From Variovorax sp. YR216 (lineage in GTDB: Bacteria > Pseudomonadota > Gammaproteobacteria > Burkholderiales > Burkholderiaceae_C): a stretch of 64,000 nucleotides of DNA. Every line of letters starts with the position of its first letter. The first letter of the stretch is position 1. A model generated the notes under the pieces. The model made no database searches, was not told the DNA's origin, and worked only from the letters and a program-made list of their open reading frames with translations. Location of the stretch: the NCBI RefSeq assembly GCF_900107745.1, contig NZ_FNRO01000001.1, positions 248,001 through 312,000 on the forward strand, written 5' to 3'. The position numbers and the translations under genes are program-made. Of the stretch, positions 43,122-51,828 are shown in pieces.

Positions 43122-44618
43122 TCAGATCAGCCGGCGGATGGTCTTCTTGCGCCAGACAAAGCGGTAGTAGCAGGCCTGCATCGTCAGCATCGCCGTGAAT
43201 GCGACGGGGTAGGCGATCCAGATGCCGTTGAGGCCGATGCGGTGGCTCATCCACCAGGCCACCGGCACCTCGATCAATGCGATGCAGAAGATCGAGATGC
43301 TGGTCGGCACCAGCACCGAGCCGCTGGCGCGCATGATCCCCGACAGCGCCGAGCCCATGCCGAAGATCACCGTGCTCCACAGCATGATGTGCAGCAGCGT
43401 CTGAGCGACTTCGATGACCGGGTCGCTGGTGATGAAGAAGCCCATCAGCGGCCGCGAGAACAGGTAGCCCAGCACCACCAGCGCGCCGGTGAGCACGAGG
43501 TTCATCATCAGCGCGGTGCGCGTGATCGCGCCGAGTCGGTCGGTGCGGCCCGCGCCGATGGCCTGCGCGCCCAGGATCGACGCGGTGATCGCGATCGAGA
43601 TCGCCGGGAACTGCACGTACGCGACGACCTGGTTCACCGCGCCGTACGCGGCGGTCGCATCCGAACCGTAGGTGTTCACGAAGGACAGCAGCGCGAGTTC
43701 GGCCAACGACACCACGATCATCTGCACGCCGGTCGGCACGCCGACCTTGAGCACCGCCTTGAGCAGCGCCGGCCGCACCCGCAGGTGCCGCACGAAATCG
43801 GCATCGGGCGCGAGCGGGCTCTTCTTGCGCCGCAGGTGGAACGCAAGCCATGTCGTCGCGACCACGAAGGAAACCACGGTCGCGCACGCGCCGCTCGCCA
43901 CGCCCATCTGCGGCAGGCCGAACCAGCCGCGGATCAGCGCCGGCGTGATGAACAGGCCCATCAGGGTGGAGATCATCAGCGTGTAGAGCGGCGTCACCGT
44001 GTCGCCCACGCCGCGCAGCATCGCGGTGGACAGCAGGAAGACGAAGAGGCCCGGCATCGCGATCAGGATGATCCGGGCGTAGCTCGTCGCGTCAGCCAAG
44101 ATGTCGTGCGGCGTGCCGAGCATGCGCAGCATCGGCTCGGTGAAGGCGCCGCCGAAGAGCGCCACGCCGAGGCCGAACAGCACGCCGACCGTCAGCGTGG
44201 TGCCGGCGACGGCGCGTGCCTTGTCCGGCTCGCGCGCGCCCCAGGCCTGGCCGATCAGCACCGAGGCACCGGCGCCGAGCCCGATGGTGAAGGCGATGAA
44301 GAAGAACATCACCGGAAAGAAGCTCGACACCGCCGCCAGCGCGCCGACGCCGATCATCTGCCCGAGGAACACGTTGTTGAGCGTGCCCGACAGCGACTGC
44401 AGGATGTTGCTGAGCAGCATCGGCGCCAGGAAGACAAGGAAGGTCTTCCATAGCGGGCGGGCCGCCATTGCCGCCGCGCGCGGGTTGGCATGTGAGGCGA
44501 CCGGCGGCGGCGCCGGATCGGCCACCGATGCCGGTGGCGCGGTGGTCTCGCCCACGTGCTGGATGTCTTCCGGGTCGATGGGGTGGGGGACGGTTCGGGT
44601 CTGCATCGGATGGCTCAT
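43122..44618 (-). CDS. MATE family multidrug efflux transporter
   Basis: A 498-residue, 12-helix MATE exporter coupled to Na+ or H+. The first helix is FLVFLAPMLLSNILQSLSGTLNNVFLGQMIG, a standard MATE segment, and the mirror half has GVPTGVQMIVVSLAELALLSFVN. The ATG at 44618 is preferred: the in-frame ATG at 44678 begins a 20-codon leader that is the bridge repeat itself and so is unlikely to be part of the original protein, though it could be translated because no stop separates it. A roughly 55-residue proline/alanine-rich cytosolic tail precedes helix 1. Confidence 0.9.
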   Translation of the reverse strand: MSHPMQTRTVPHPIDPEDIQHVGETTAPPASVADPAPPPVASHANPRAAAMAARPLWKTFLVFLAPMLLSNILQSLSGTLNNVFLGQMIGVGALAAVSSFFPVMFFFIAFTIGLGAGASVLIGQAWGAREPDKARAVAGTTLTVGVLFGLGVALFGGAFTEPMLRMLGTPHDILADATSYARIILIAMPGLFVFLLSTAMLRGVGDTVTPLYTLMISTLMGLFITPALIRGWFGLPQMGVASGACATVVSFVVATTWLAFHLRRKKSPLAPDADFVRHLRVRPALLKAVLKVGVPTGVQMIVVSLAELALLSFVNTYGSDATAAYGAVNQVVAYVQFPAISIAITASILGAQAIGAGRTDRLGAITRTALMMNLVLTGALVVLGYLFSRPLMGFFITSDPVIEVAQTLLHIMLWSTVIFGMGSALSGIMRASGSVLVPTSISIFCIALIEVPVAWWMSHRIGLNGIWIAYPVAFTAMLTMQACYYRFVWRKKTIRRLI

Positions 44619-44678
44619 TGGAGTACCTTCGCGCAGCAGCGCTTCGGTATTCGCCTTCGGAGCGGCCGGGCGGCTCAT
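44616..44678 (-). repeat. intercistronic bridge repeat, copy 3, in frame with the MATE gene
   Basis: Reads ATGAGCCGCCCGGCCGC at the stop of the DUF2239 gene, then CCGAAGGCGAATACCGAAGCG, then CGCGAAGGT as ribosome-binding site, ending CCAATG at the MATE start. It matches copy 2 closely. Here the 20 codons continue into the MATE frame instead of ending in TGA. Confidence 0.7.
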
Positions 44679-45244
44679 GCGGCGGCACTCCAGGCCGCCG
44701 TGGCCAGCTTGTGCAGGTGTGCCTGTACGTCTTCGGGCCAGGTGGCGATGTGCGCGTCGAAACGCGTGCGATCGCCGGCAAAGAGCGCACGGGCCGCTTC
44801 CTCGAAGCCGGACAGATCACCGGCGATGACTGTCATGAAGCTGTAGGTGGCTTCGCGCGCGGCGCGCTGCGCATCGCGGTCGGCGTGCACATGGCGCGCC
44901 TCGTCGATCAGCCGCCGCAGCGCGACCGACGCGCCGCCCGGCTGGCGGCCCAGCCATTCCCAGTGGCGCGGCAGCAGCGTGACTTCGCGCGCAACCACGC
45001 CCAGCCGGGGCCGGCCGACACCGCGTGCGGAAGGCTCGTCGATCGCGACGGCAGGCGTGGGTGCGCCTTCGCGCAAATCGATGTCCAGCCGCTCGCCAGT
45101 GCTGTCGTCGAACACGAAGGGCTGCACCTGCCCGGAACCGGCGCATTGCTTGCGCACCTGGGCGATGACCTTCGCGCGCGGACCGGACGCGATGCGCCGG
45201 AAACCGGCGAAAGCCGTGAGATGGGATTCGGGGGAGGAAGACAT
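44675..45244 (-). CDS. DUF2239 family protein
   Basis: A 189-residue protein of DUF2239. The diagnostic segment GRPRLGVVAREVTLLPRHWEWL near residue 87 and GGASVALRRLIDEAR after it are present, and the C-terminal part has TYSFMTVIAGDLSGFEEAARALFAGD. Function unknown; the family is widespread in proteobacteria and often autoregulated-looking. Gene and promoter are so close (see 45254-45282) that the transcript may be leaderless. First gene of a unit with a MATE pump and a GST, hence probably involved in sensing or response to a toxic compound. Confidence 0.88.
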   Translation of the reverse strand: MSSSPESHLTAFAGFRRIASGPRAKVIAQVRKQCAGSGQVQPFVFDDSTGERLDIDLREGAPTPAVAIDEPSARGVGRPRLGVVAREVTLLPRHWEWLGRQPGGASVALRRLIDEARHVHADRDAQRAAREATYSFMTVIAGDLSGFEEAARALFAGDRTRFDAHIATWPEDVQAHLHKLATAAWSAAA

Positions 45245-45253
45245 GGGGCGCGA

Positions 45254-45282
45254 ATAATACCCGGGCAAAAATGAAAGCGCAA
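45254..45282 (-). promoter_or_regulatory. predicted sigma-70 promoter of the DUF2239-MATE-GST unit
   Basis: On the minus strand: TTGCGC (45282-45277), a 17-base spacer, then TATTAT (45259-45254). Transcription would begin about 45247, only two or three bases before the DUF2239 ATG at 45244. The -10 overlaps one palindrome and the -35 adjoins the other. Confidence 0.6.
45258..45267. promoter_or_regulatory. CCCGGG box A over the DUF2239 promoter -10
   Basis: TACCCGGGCA followed by AAAAT, one mismatch from a perfect ten-base palindrome. Centre is 27 bases from box B, and it covers the upstream end of the -10, as a repressor site would. Confidence 0.5.
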
Positions 45283-45284
45283 TC

Positions 45285-45294
45285 TACCCGGGTA
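45285..45294. promoter_or_regulatory. CCCGGG box B upstream of the DUF2239 -35
   Basis: TACCCGGGTA, a perfect ten-base palindrome followed by AAAAAAT, three bases upstream of the predicted -35 and inside the intergenic space after the neighbouring membrane protein gene. Confidence 0.5.
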
Positions 45295-45303
45295 AAAAAT
45301 CGA

Positions 45304-45801
45304 TCAGCGTGCGCGCCGGAAGCTGCGCCATGAGCGGCGCACGTTGATGCTGATCCCGCGGCCGATGCGCCAGGGCGGGCTTTGGCGCACCATGCACATG
45401 AGCCTGTCCTTCCATGCCTTCCAGCGCGGATACCAGCGTGCGAAGAGCGGGATGCGCATCAGCGCGGGCTCGACGAGCTGAAAGAGCCGCGCGAGGATCG
45501 CGGTGCCCACCAGCTTGGCCGCAAGCAGCAGCGTCACCGCGCTTTTCGCGTGGCCTTCCGCGAGCAGCAGAAGGCCGATGATCTTGATCGGGAACAGCAA
45601 CACCATCGGCGCGAAGAAGGCGAGCACCGCGGCCCACGGCGACAGGTTGCGCAAGGCCTGTTCGACGCGTGCCCAGATGGGCAGGCGGGCGAGTTGCGCG
45701 ACCCACCGCGCGAGCGGCTCCCAGCCCCATTCCTCGAACAGCAGCACCGGCACGATCACGATCGCCGCGAGCACGCGCAGGAGTTTCTTGAGGAGGCCCA
45801 T
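45304..45801 (-). CDS. small membrane protein, unknown function
   Basis: A 165-residue protein with about three hydrophobic segments (LLRVLAAIVIVPVLLFEEWGW near the start; PWAAVLAFFAPMVLLFPIKIIGLLLL in the middle; AVTLLLAAKLVGTAILARLFQL) and a strongly basic tail (RISINVRRSWRSFRRAR-like end). I recognise the general type from related genomes but no named family. An in-frame ATG at 45861 would add 20 residues; the shorter form begins directly before the first helix (MGLLKKLL). Convergent with nothing; the DUF2239 promoter lies just past its stop. Confidence 0.72.
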   Translation of the reverse strand: MGLLKKLLRVLAAIVIVPVLLFEEWGWEPLARWVAQLARLPIWARVEQALRNLSPWAAVLAFFAPMVLLFPIKIIGLLLLAEGHAKSAVTLLLAAKLVGTAILARLFQLVEPALMRIPLFARWYPRWKAWKDRLMCMVRQSPPWRIGRGISINVRRSWRSFRRAR

Positions 45802-45961
45802 TGCCGACCATTGTGGAGCGTCCGCCGTGGGCGCTCGATACACGAAGTAATGCGAAGTCATCACCCCGGAGGAGCCACCTGCCTATGGCAAACTTCCGCG
45901 CTTTCGCTTCTTCTTGTCAGTTGCCCGATACGGGCGCCGGATTCAGGGACGTCCTTCCAGC

Positions 45962-48337
45962 ATGCAGAAAATCATTCGCCAGCTCGCCGCCGAGATCAAG
46001 GTCGGTGAGCACCAGGTGAAGGTCGCCGTCGAGCTGCTCGACGGGGGCGCCACCGTGCCCTTCATCGCCCGCTACCGCAAGGAGGCGACCAACGGCCTCG
46101 ACGACACCCAGCTGCGCGAACTCGAAGCACGTCTCGCGTACCTGCGCGAGCTCGAGGACCGCCGCGCCGCGGTGATCAAGAGCATCGACGAACAGGGCAA
46201 GCTCACGCCCGAGCTTCGCGCCGCGATCGAGGCCGCGCCGACCAAGCAGGAGGTCGAGGACCTGTACCTGCCGTTCAAGCAGAAGCGCCGCACCAAGGGC
46301 CAGATCGCGCGCGAGTTCGGCATCGAGCCGCTGGCCGACAAGCTGCTGGCCGATCCGACGCTGGATCCGGCGGTCGAGGCCAAGGCCTTCCTGCAACCGC
46401 CCACCACGCTCGACGACGGCAAGCCGGGGCCCGATTTCTCGACGGTGCCGGCGGTCCTCGACGGCGTGCGCGACATCCTCTCCGAGCGCTGGGCCGAAGA
46501 CGCCGCGCTGGTGCAGAGCCTGCGCGAATGGCTCTGGAGCGAAGGCCTCTTCAAGTCGAGCCTGATGGCGGGCAAGGACGAGAACAACGCCGAGGTCGCC
46601 AAGTTCCGCGACTACTTCGACTACGACGAGCCGATCGGCCGCGTGCCTTCGCATCGCGCGCTGGCCGTCTTCCGTGGCCGCGCGCAGGAAGTCCTCGATG
46701 CCAAGCTCGCGCTGCCGGTCGAGCCCGAGCCGGGCAAGCCATCGATTGCCGAAGGCAAGATTGCGCTGCACCTGGGCTGGAGCCATTCGGGCCGCGCGGC
46801 CGACGATCTGATCCGCAAGTGCGTCGCATGGACATGGCGCGTGAAGCTCGCGCTGTCGACCGAGCGTGACCTGTTCACCCGTCTGCGCGAAGACGCCGAG
46901 AAGGTCGCGATCAAGGTCTTCGCCGACAACCTGCGCGATCTGCTGCTCGCTGCGCCGGCCGGCCAGCGCGTGGTGATGGGCCTCGACCCCGGCATCCGCA
47001 CCGGCGTGAAGGTCGCGGTGGTCGACGCCACCGGCAAGCTGGTCGAGACCGCGACCGTCTTCCCGCACGAGCCGCGCAAGGACTGGGAAGGCTCGCTGCA
47101 CACGCTAGGCAAGCTCTGCGCCAAGCACAGCGTGAACCTGATCGCGATCGGCAACGGCACCGCGAGCCGCGAGACCGACAAGCTCGCCGCCGACCTCATC
47201 AAGCTGCTCGCGAAGATGAGCGCGCAGGCCGGTGCGGGCACGCACGCCATCGAAAAGGTGGTGGTGAGCGAGGCCGGCGCCTCGGTCTACTCCGCCAGCG
47301 AATTCGCGTCGCAAGAGATGCCCGATGTCGACGTGAGTCTGCGCGGCGCCGCGAGCATCGCGCGCCGCCTGCAGGATCCGCTGGCCGAACTCGTCAAGAT
47401 CGACCCCAAGTCGATCGGCGTGGGCCAGTACCAGCACGACGTGAACCAGAGCGAACTCGCGCGCACCCTGAGCACGGTGGTCGAGGACTGCGTGAACTCG
47501 GTCGGCGTCGACCTCAACACCGCGAGCGTGCCGCTGCTGTCGCGCGTCTCGGGCTTGTCGTCGAGCGTGGCCAAGGCGGTGGTGCGTTGGCGCGAAGCCA
47601 ACGGCGCGTTCGCGAGCCGGCAGCAGTTGCTGGACGTGACCGGTTTCGGCGCGAAGACCTTCGAACAGAGCGCGGGCTTCCTGCGTATTCGCGGCGGCGC
47701 CAATCCGCTGGACATGACCGGCGTGCACCCCGAAACCTATCCGGTCGTCGAGCAGATGATCGAGAAGACCGGCAAGCCGGTGCATGAGCTGATGGGCCGG
47801 GCGGACATGCTCAAGACGCTGAAGCCGGAGCTGTTCGCGAACGAGAAGTTCGGCGTCATCACGGTCAAGGACATCCTCGGCGAGCTCGAAAAACCCGGCC
47901 GCGACCCGCGCCCGGACTTCAAGGTCGCGCGCTTCAACGAAGGCGTGGAAGACATCACCGACCTGGTCGAGGGCATGGTCCTCGAAGGCACGGTGAGCAA
48001 CGTGGCGCAGTTCGGCGCCTTCGTCGATCTCGGCGTGCACCAGGACGGCCTCGTGCACGTGAGCCAGCTTTCGCACAAGTTCGTCAACGACGCGCGCGAA
48101 GTCGTGAAGACCGGCGACATCGTCAAGGTCAAGGTGATGGAAGTCGATGTGGCGCGCAAGCGCATCGGCCTGTCGATGAAGCTCGACGCCGCGCCTTCGC
48201 GGCGCGACGGGCCGCGCGAGAACCGCTTCGAAGGGGCTGGGCGCGGCTACCAGCAGGGCTCGCGGCGAGACAGCTCGGCGCAGCCGGCCGGCCAGATGGC
48301 GAATGCGTTCGCCAAGCTGCAAGGCTTGCGCAAGTAG
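45962..48337 (+). CDS. tex: Tex family RNA-binding transcription accessory protein
   Basis: A 791-residue Tex protein. N-terminal Tex-N helical region with VELLDGGATVPFIARYRKEATNGLDD; YqgF/RNase H-like domain near residue 338 (MGLDPGIRTGVKVAVVDATG); helix-hairpin-helix units near residue 517 (LNTASVPLLSRVSGLSSSVA); S1 domain from about residue 670 (GMVLEGTVSNVAQFGAFVDLG). Binds nucleic acids and is linked to transcription and stress tolerance. The start is ATG 45962 giving MQKIIRQLAAEIKV; the longer frame upstream is not family-like. The tail after S1 is Arg/Gly-rich. Confidence 0.97.
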   Translation: MQKIIRQLAAEIKVGEHQVKVAVELLDGGATVPFIARYRKEATNGLDDTQLRELEARLAYLRELEDRRAAVIKSIDEQGKLTPELRAAIEAAPTKQEVEDLYLPFKQKRRTKGQIAREFGIEPLADKLLADPTLDPAVEAKAFLQPPTTLDDGKPGPDFSTVPAVLDGVRDILSERWAEDAALVQSLREWLWSEGLFKSSLMAGKDENNAEVAKFRDYFDYDEPIGRVPSHRALAVFRGRAQEVLDAKLALPVEPEPGKPSIAEGKIALHLGWSHSGRAADDLIRKCVAWTWRVKLALSTERDLFTRLREDAEKVAIKVFADNLRDLLLAAPAGQRVVMGLDPGIRTGVKVAVVDATGKLVETATVFPHEPRKDWEGSLHTLGKLCAKHSVNLIAIGNGTASRETDKLAADLIKLLAKMSAQAGAGTHAIEKVVVSEAGASVYSASEFASQEMPDVDVSLRGAASIARRLQDPLAELVKIDPKSIGVGQYQHDVNQSELARTLSTVVEDCVNSVGVDLNTASVPLLSRVSGLSSSVAKAVVRWREANGAFASRQQLLDVTGFGAKTFEQSAGFLRIRGGANPLDMTGVHPETYPVVEQMIEKTGKPVHELMGRADMLKTLKPELFANEKFGVITVKDILGELEKPGRDPRPDFKVARFNEGVEDITDLVEGMVLEGTVSNVAQFGAFVDLGVHQDGLVHVSQLSHKFVNDAREVVKTGDIVKVKVMEVDVARKRIGLSMKLDAAPSRRDGPRENRFEGAGRGYQQGSRRDSSAQPAGQMANAFAKLQGLRK

Positions 48338-48360
48338 ACGAACGCGGCGGCGGGCAGGGC

Positions 48361-49431
48361 ATGAAGGCGCTTCGCATCTATGCCGGGCCGGCCGCCCGCG
48401 AACACATCGCCGCGAACGGCCTGCGCCCGCAGGACGTGCGTACCGTCCCCGGTGCGGCTGGCGGGCCGAAGGGCTTGATCCTGGGGCCGGTCGACCGCTT
48501 CCTCTTCGGCGAATGGCTGCCGCAATCGACGCAGCCGGTCGATCTGGTCGGCGCATCGATCGGCGCTTGGCGCCTCGCCAACGTCTGCCTGCAGGACACG
48601 AAGGACGCCTTCGAGCAGTTCGAACACGGCTACATCCACCAGCATTTCGAAGTGCCGCCGGGACAGAAGCGGCTGACGGCGCGACAGGTCAGCGCGCAGT
48701 TCGGCGAAGGGCTGCGCCATTTCTACGGCGGCCGCATCGACGAGGTGCTGCGGCATTCGCGATACCGGCTGCATGTCATCACCGCGCGTGGCCGGCACAT
48801 CCTCGGTCGCGAAGGCAAGGCGCGCACGCCGGTCGGGTATCTCGGTGCCTTCATCACCAACAGCGTGCATCGCAAGAGCCTCGGTGCGTGGCTGGAGCGG
48901 GTGGTGTTCTCCACACCGGGTGCGGCGCTGCCTTTCGGCACACGCGATTTCCGCACGCGGCAGGTCGAGCTGATCAAGGGCAACTTCGAACTGGCGCTGC
49001 AGGCCTCGTGCTCGATCCCTTTCATGCTCGAAGCGGTGCACGACATTCCGGGTGCACCGCGCGGCGCGTACTGGGACGGTGGCATCACCGACTACCACCT
49101 GCATCTCGACTACGTGAATGCGGACGGCATCGTCCTCTATCCGCATTTCCAGAAAGCCGTGGTGCCGGGCTGGCTGGACAAGGGACTCAAGTGGCGACAC
49201 AAGGCCACCGGCTTCCTCGATCGCATGGTGGTGCTCGCGCCCAGTCCCGAATGGGTTCACAGCCTGCCCAATGGCAAGCTGCCGGACCGCAACGACTTCG
49301 TGCGCTATGGCAACGATGTGCCGGCGCGGGTCAAGGCATGGAGCACCGCCGCGAAAGAGTCGCAGCGGCTCGCGGACGAGTTCGCCGAGTTCCTGCAACG
49401 AGGCAGCGCAGGCGACGTGCTGGCTCTGTGA
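48361..49431 (+). CDS. patatin-like phospholipase family protein
   Basis: A 356-residue Ser/Asp-dyad lipid acyl hydrolase. The nucleophile motif is GASIGAW (near residue 63) and the second catalytic residue is in YWDGGITDYHL (Asp near residue 240). An oxyanion-like GGPKGLILGP precedes the first. No signal peptide is seen, so cytosolic or membrane-associated. It follows tex by 23 bases but is otherwise unrelated; the DUF3185 gene follows 47 bases later. It ends with a charged helix. Confidence 0.88.
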   Translation: MKALRIYAGPAAREHIAANGLRPQDVRTVPGAAGGPKGLILGPVDRFLFGEWLPQSTQPVDLVGASIGAWRLANVCLQDTKDAFEQFEHGYIHQHFEVPPGQKRLTARQVSAQFGEGLRHFYGGRIDEVLRHSRYRLHVITARGRHILGREGKARTPVGYLGAFITNSVHRKSLGAWLERVVFSTPGAALPFGTRDFRTRQVELIKGNFELALQASCSIPFMLEAVHDIPGAPRGAYWDGGITDYHLHLDYVNADGIVLYPHFQKAVVPGWLDKGLKWRHKATGFLDRMVVLAPSPEWVHSLPNGKLPDRNDFVRYGNDVPARVKAWSTAAKESQRLADEFAEFLQRGSAGDVLAL

Positions 49432-49478
49432 CTTGCGGCGGCGGGCCGGCTAAAGTCGAGGCGCTTTGGAGAGACTTC

Positions 49479-49700
49479 ATGAACCTGACGCGCGTCATCG
49501 GCCTGATCCTCATCGTCGCGGGCATCATGGCCCTCGGCATGGGCGGCTTCAGCTACACGAAGGAAACCCATCAGGCCAAGATCGGCCACATCGAGTTGGC
49601 GATCAAGGAGAAGCAGGAAGTGAACTTCCCGATCTGGGCCGGTGTTTCGGCCATCGTGGTGGGCGGTGCGCTTCTGGTGTTTGGCGGCAGGAAGGGCTGA
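49479..49700 (+). CDS. DUF3185 family small membrane protein
   Basis: A 73-residue protein with two membrane helices: residues 4-25 (TRVIGLILIVAGIMALGMGG) and 50-68 (PIWAGVSAIVVGGALLVFGG), joined by a loop with SYTKETHQAKIG and KEKQEVNFP. The pattern is the DUF3185 family, whose function is unknown. The ATG follows TTTGGAGAGACTTC. Ends one base before the convergent MAPEG gene stop. Confidence 0.85.
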   Translation: MNLTRVIGLILIVAGIMALGMGGFSYTKETHQAKIGHIELAIKEKQEVNFPIWAGVSAIVVGGALLVFGGRKG

Positions 49701-49701
49701 T

Positions 49702-50097
49702 TCAGCCGCTCGCCGTTCGGCCATAGGCCGCGAGCAGTGTCAGCGCAGACGCCAGCATCGGCGAAAAGGTGAGCGCCATGCCGACCACCCGGAACCCATA
49801 GCGCTCCCGGACCTGGCTCACACCCACCGCGTGCAGCACGCGCCCGAGCAGGATGCTGATGCCCAGCGCATGCAGGAACCAGGGCTGCGGCAGCGTCGAT
49901 GAAACGAAGTACATCAAGAGCAGGTTCAATGGCACGTATTCCGCGAAGTTGGAATGCACGCGCATCGCGCGCAGCATGCGTTCGTCGCCCGCATCGCCGA
50001 TCACGATGCGCAGGCGTCGCCGCATCGCCAGCGTGCGGAAACTCAACCCGACGAACAGCAGCGCGAGCAGGGCGGCATAGAGCCAGACGATGCGCAT
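49702..50097 (-). CDS. MAPEG family membrane protein
   Basis: A 131-residue, four-helix protein of the MAPEG (membrane-associated proteins in eicosanoid and glutathione metabolism) family. The first loop has RRRLRIVIGDAGDERMLRAMRVHSNFAEYVPLNLLL, with the conserved R..R.NF.EY.P pattern. In bacteria these are glutathione transferases or peroxidases of unknown natural substrate. It is the last gene of the minus-strand run that begins at 57278; four bases after the accessory gene stop. Confidence 0.88.
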   Translation of the reverse strand: MRIVWLYAALLALLFVGLSFRTLAMRRRLRIVIGDAGDERMLRAMRVHSNFAEYVPLNLLLMYFVSSTLPQPWFLHALGISILLGRVLHAVGVSQVRERYGFRVVGMALTFSPMLASALTLLAAYGRTASG

Positions 50098-50101
50098 GGC
50101 C

Positions 50102-50467
50102 TCAGCCGAAATCTCGCGGACGCAGCTCGATCGACTGGCCGTGCGGCGTGCGGTCGGCTGCGTGTTCCCAGGCATCGCGATAGCGCACGAGCTCGTCGGC
50201 CGAACTCGCGCCTTTGGCAGCGACCAGTGATTCGAGCGCCGCGAGCCAGTGGTGGTAGTAGGTGTCTCCGAGGTCGGCATCGCCGGCCGCCTGTGCGGCG
50301 GTGATCTGCCGCGCCAGCGCATCGGCCCACTCCGGCCAGGTGAACAGTCCGCGCTGGTGGAGGCTCACGGCCATTGCGAACGCGTGCGCCTCCCATGGTT
50401 CGCGAAACACCGGCTCCTGGCCGTCTGCCGTCGGCATGCCGGGCAGCAAGGGGAGGGCGTCGGTCAT
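50102..50467 (-). CDS. nitrile hydratase accessory (activator) protein
   Basis: A 121-residue protein similar to the N-terminal part of nitrile hydratase beta subunits, as known for the cobalt-type activators (P14K/NhlE). It has FREPWEAHAFAMAVSLHQRGLFTWPEWADAL and YYHHWLAALESLVAAKG, which mirror parallel segments of the beta subunit encoded upstream. Such proteins swap with beta subunit to insert cobalt and allow oxidation of the active-site cysteines. ATGA overlap with the beta gene. Confidence 0.92.
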   Translation of the reverse strand: MTDALPLLPGMPTADGQEPVFREPWEAHAFAMAVSLHQRGLFTWPEWADALARQITAAQAAGDADLGDTYYHHWLAALESLVAAKGASSADELVRYRDAWEHAADRTPHGQSIELRPRDFG

Positions 50468-51126
50468 GCGGCGGGCTCCAGGTAGCTTTCCCAGGCGTCC
50501 ACCGACACCATGAGTCCGGGCTCGGCGTCGTCTCCCCACAGCGCCGTGCCGTCGAAAGCGACCGTGTAGAGCCATTGCGGTTGTTCGCCGAGGCCTTGCG
50601 CATGCGCGTCGGCAAAGACGTGCATGCCGTGCAGGTGCTGGACGGTTCCGACCTTGCCCTGCACGTAGCCGGGAAGGCGGGTGTGGTGGTCCACGTGGCC
50701 GGCGCGGGTCCGCACGCGCTGGCCCACGGTGAATCGCGCCGGCGCAGTGGCGGGCCGCTCGACGCTCGTGCCTTTCGCGAGCGCGGAAGGCACATCGGCG
50801 GCGCGCAGTACTCGCTTCACAGGTACTGGCGCATGCAGCATGTGGCCGGCGGCGAGCTCGTCGGGCATGAGCTGCGAGCGCTCCGCCATGAGCTTTTCGA
50901 GCGCGGCCAGCCAGATCTGGTAGTAGCTCAATCGGGCGTAGTCCGGCAGCGTCTCGCGCGCGCTGCGGCTGGCATCGATGTTCCACGAACCGGTGCCGCC
51001 CATCGCCAGCGTGAGGGCCAGTGCGCGCGCTTCCCAGTCCGCATGGAAGGGTTCGCCTTCGGGCTCCGGAACGATGGCGCCGGGCAGGTCCCGGCCGCCG
51101 AGATCGGCGTGGCTGGTGTAGGTCAT
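50464..51126 (-). CDS. nthB: nitrile hydratase beta subunit
   Basis: A 220-residue beta subunit. The N domain resembles the accessory protein ([31 protein letters not shown]), and the C-terminal SH3-like domain has [27 protein letters not shown] and the ending [23 protein letters not shown], typical of NHase beta. It overlaps the alpha gene by ATGA. Together with alpha it hydrates nitriles to amides. Confidence 0.94.
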   Translation of the reverse strand: MTYTSHADLGGRDLPGAIVPEPEGEPFHADWEARALALTLAMGGTGSWNIDASRSARETLPDYARLSYYQIWLAALEKLMAERSQLMPDELAAGHMLHAPVPVKRVLRAADVPSALAKGTSVERPATAPARFTVGQRVRTRAGHVDHHTRLPGYVQGKVGTVQHLHGMHVFADAHAQGLGEQPQWLYTVAFDGTALWGDDAEPGLMVSVDAWESYLEPAA

Positions 51127-51758
51127 TGCACGGCCTCCGGGGTGCGGGGCAGGCCGGTGCCGATCATGGAGTCGCGCGTGACGAGGTCGGCGAGCCGCTC
51201 TTCGCTCCATCCCTCGGTGCCGGCAGGGCGTTGCGGAATCACGAGGTAGCGCACCTCGGCGGTCGAGTCCCACACGCGGATGGCGGTCGATGCGGGCAGC
51301 CGGACGCCGAAATCGGCCAGCACGCCGCGCGGGTCCTTGACCGCGCGCGAGCGGTAGGGCGCGCTCTTGTACCAGACGGGCGGGAGGCCGAGCACCGGCC
51401 ACGGATAGCAACTGCACAGCGTGCACACCACCATGTGATGACGATCGTCGGTGTTGGCCACCGCCACCATGTGCTCGCCCTGGCGGCCGGTGTAGCCGAG
51501 CGAGGCGATGGCGGCAGTAGCGTCTTTCAGCAGCCACGCATGGAACGCCGGATCGACCCAGGCCCTGGCGACGACGCGGGCGCCATTGCGGGGCCCGATC
51601 TTCGTCTGGTAGGTGTCGATGAGCACGTCGAGCGCCGCCGGGTCGATGTAGCCCTTTTCGGTGAGCACAGTTTCGAGCGCACGGACCCGCAGGTCCATCT
51701 CGCCGAGCTCGCTGTGGTCTTCGTGGCCGTGGTGATCGTGGTGGTGGTCGTGTGCCAT
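51123..51758 (-). CDS. nthA: nitrile hydratase alpha subunit, cobalt type
   Basis: A 211-residue catalytic subunit. The metal site is Cys112-Thr-Leu-Cys115-Ser-Cys117 ([11 protein letters not shown]); Thr between the first cysteines marks the cobalt rather than the iron type. The next strand has [18 protein letters not shown], and [15 protein letters not shown] follows. The N terminus carries eight histidines within the first fourteen residues ([14 protein letters not shown]), which could bind cobalt. Gene order alpha-beta-activator agrees with several cobalt-type systems in proteobacteria. No amidase gene is adjacent; an M20 amidohydrolase lies 70 bases upstream. Confidence 0.95.
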   Translation of the reverse strand: MAHDHHHDHHGHEDHSELGEMDLRVRALETVLTEKGYIDPAALDVLIDTYQTKIGPRNGARVVARAWVDPAFHAWLLKDATAAIASLGYTGRQGEHMVAVANTDDRHHMVVCTLCSCYPWPVLGLPPVWYKSAPYRSRAVKDPRGVLADFGVRLPASTAIRVWDSTAEVRYLVIPQRPAGTEGWSEERLADLVTRDSMIGTGLPRTPEAVQ

Positions 51759-51828
51759 GGCCGCATGCTAGCGCGGCCTGGCGCTGCTACGGCACTTGTT
51801 TGTGGCGCGGCGCCGATCGGCTCGCCAT

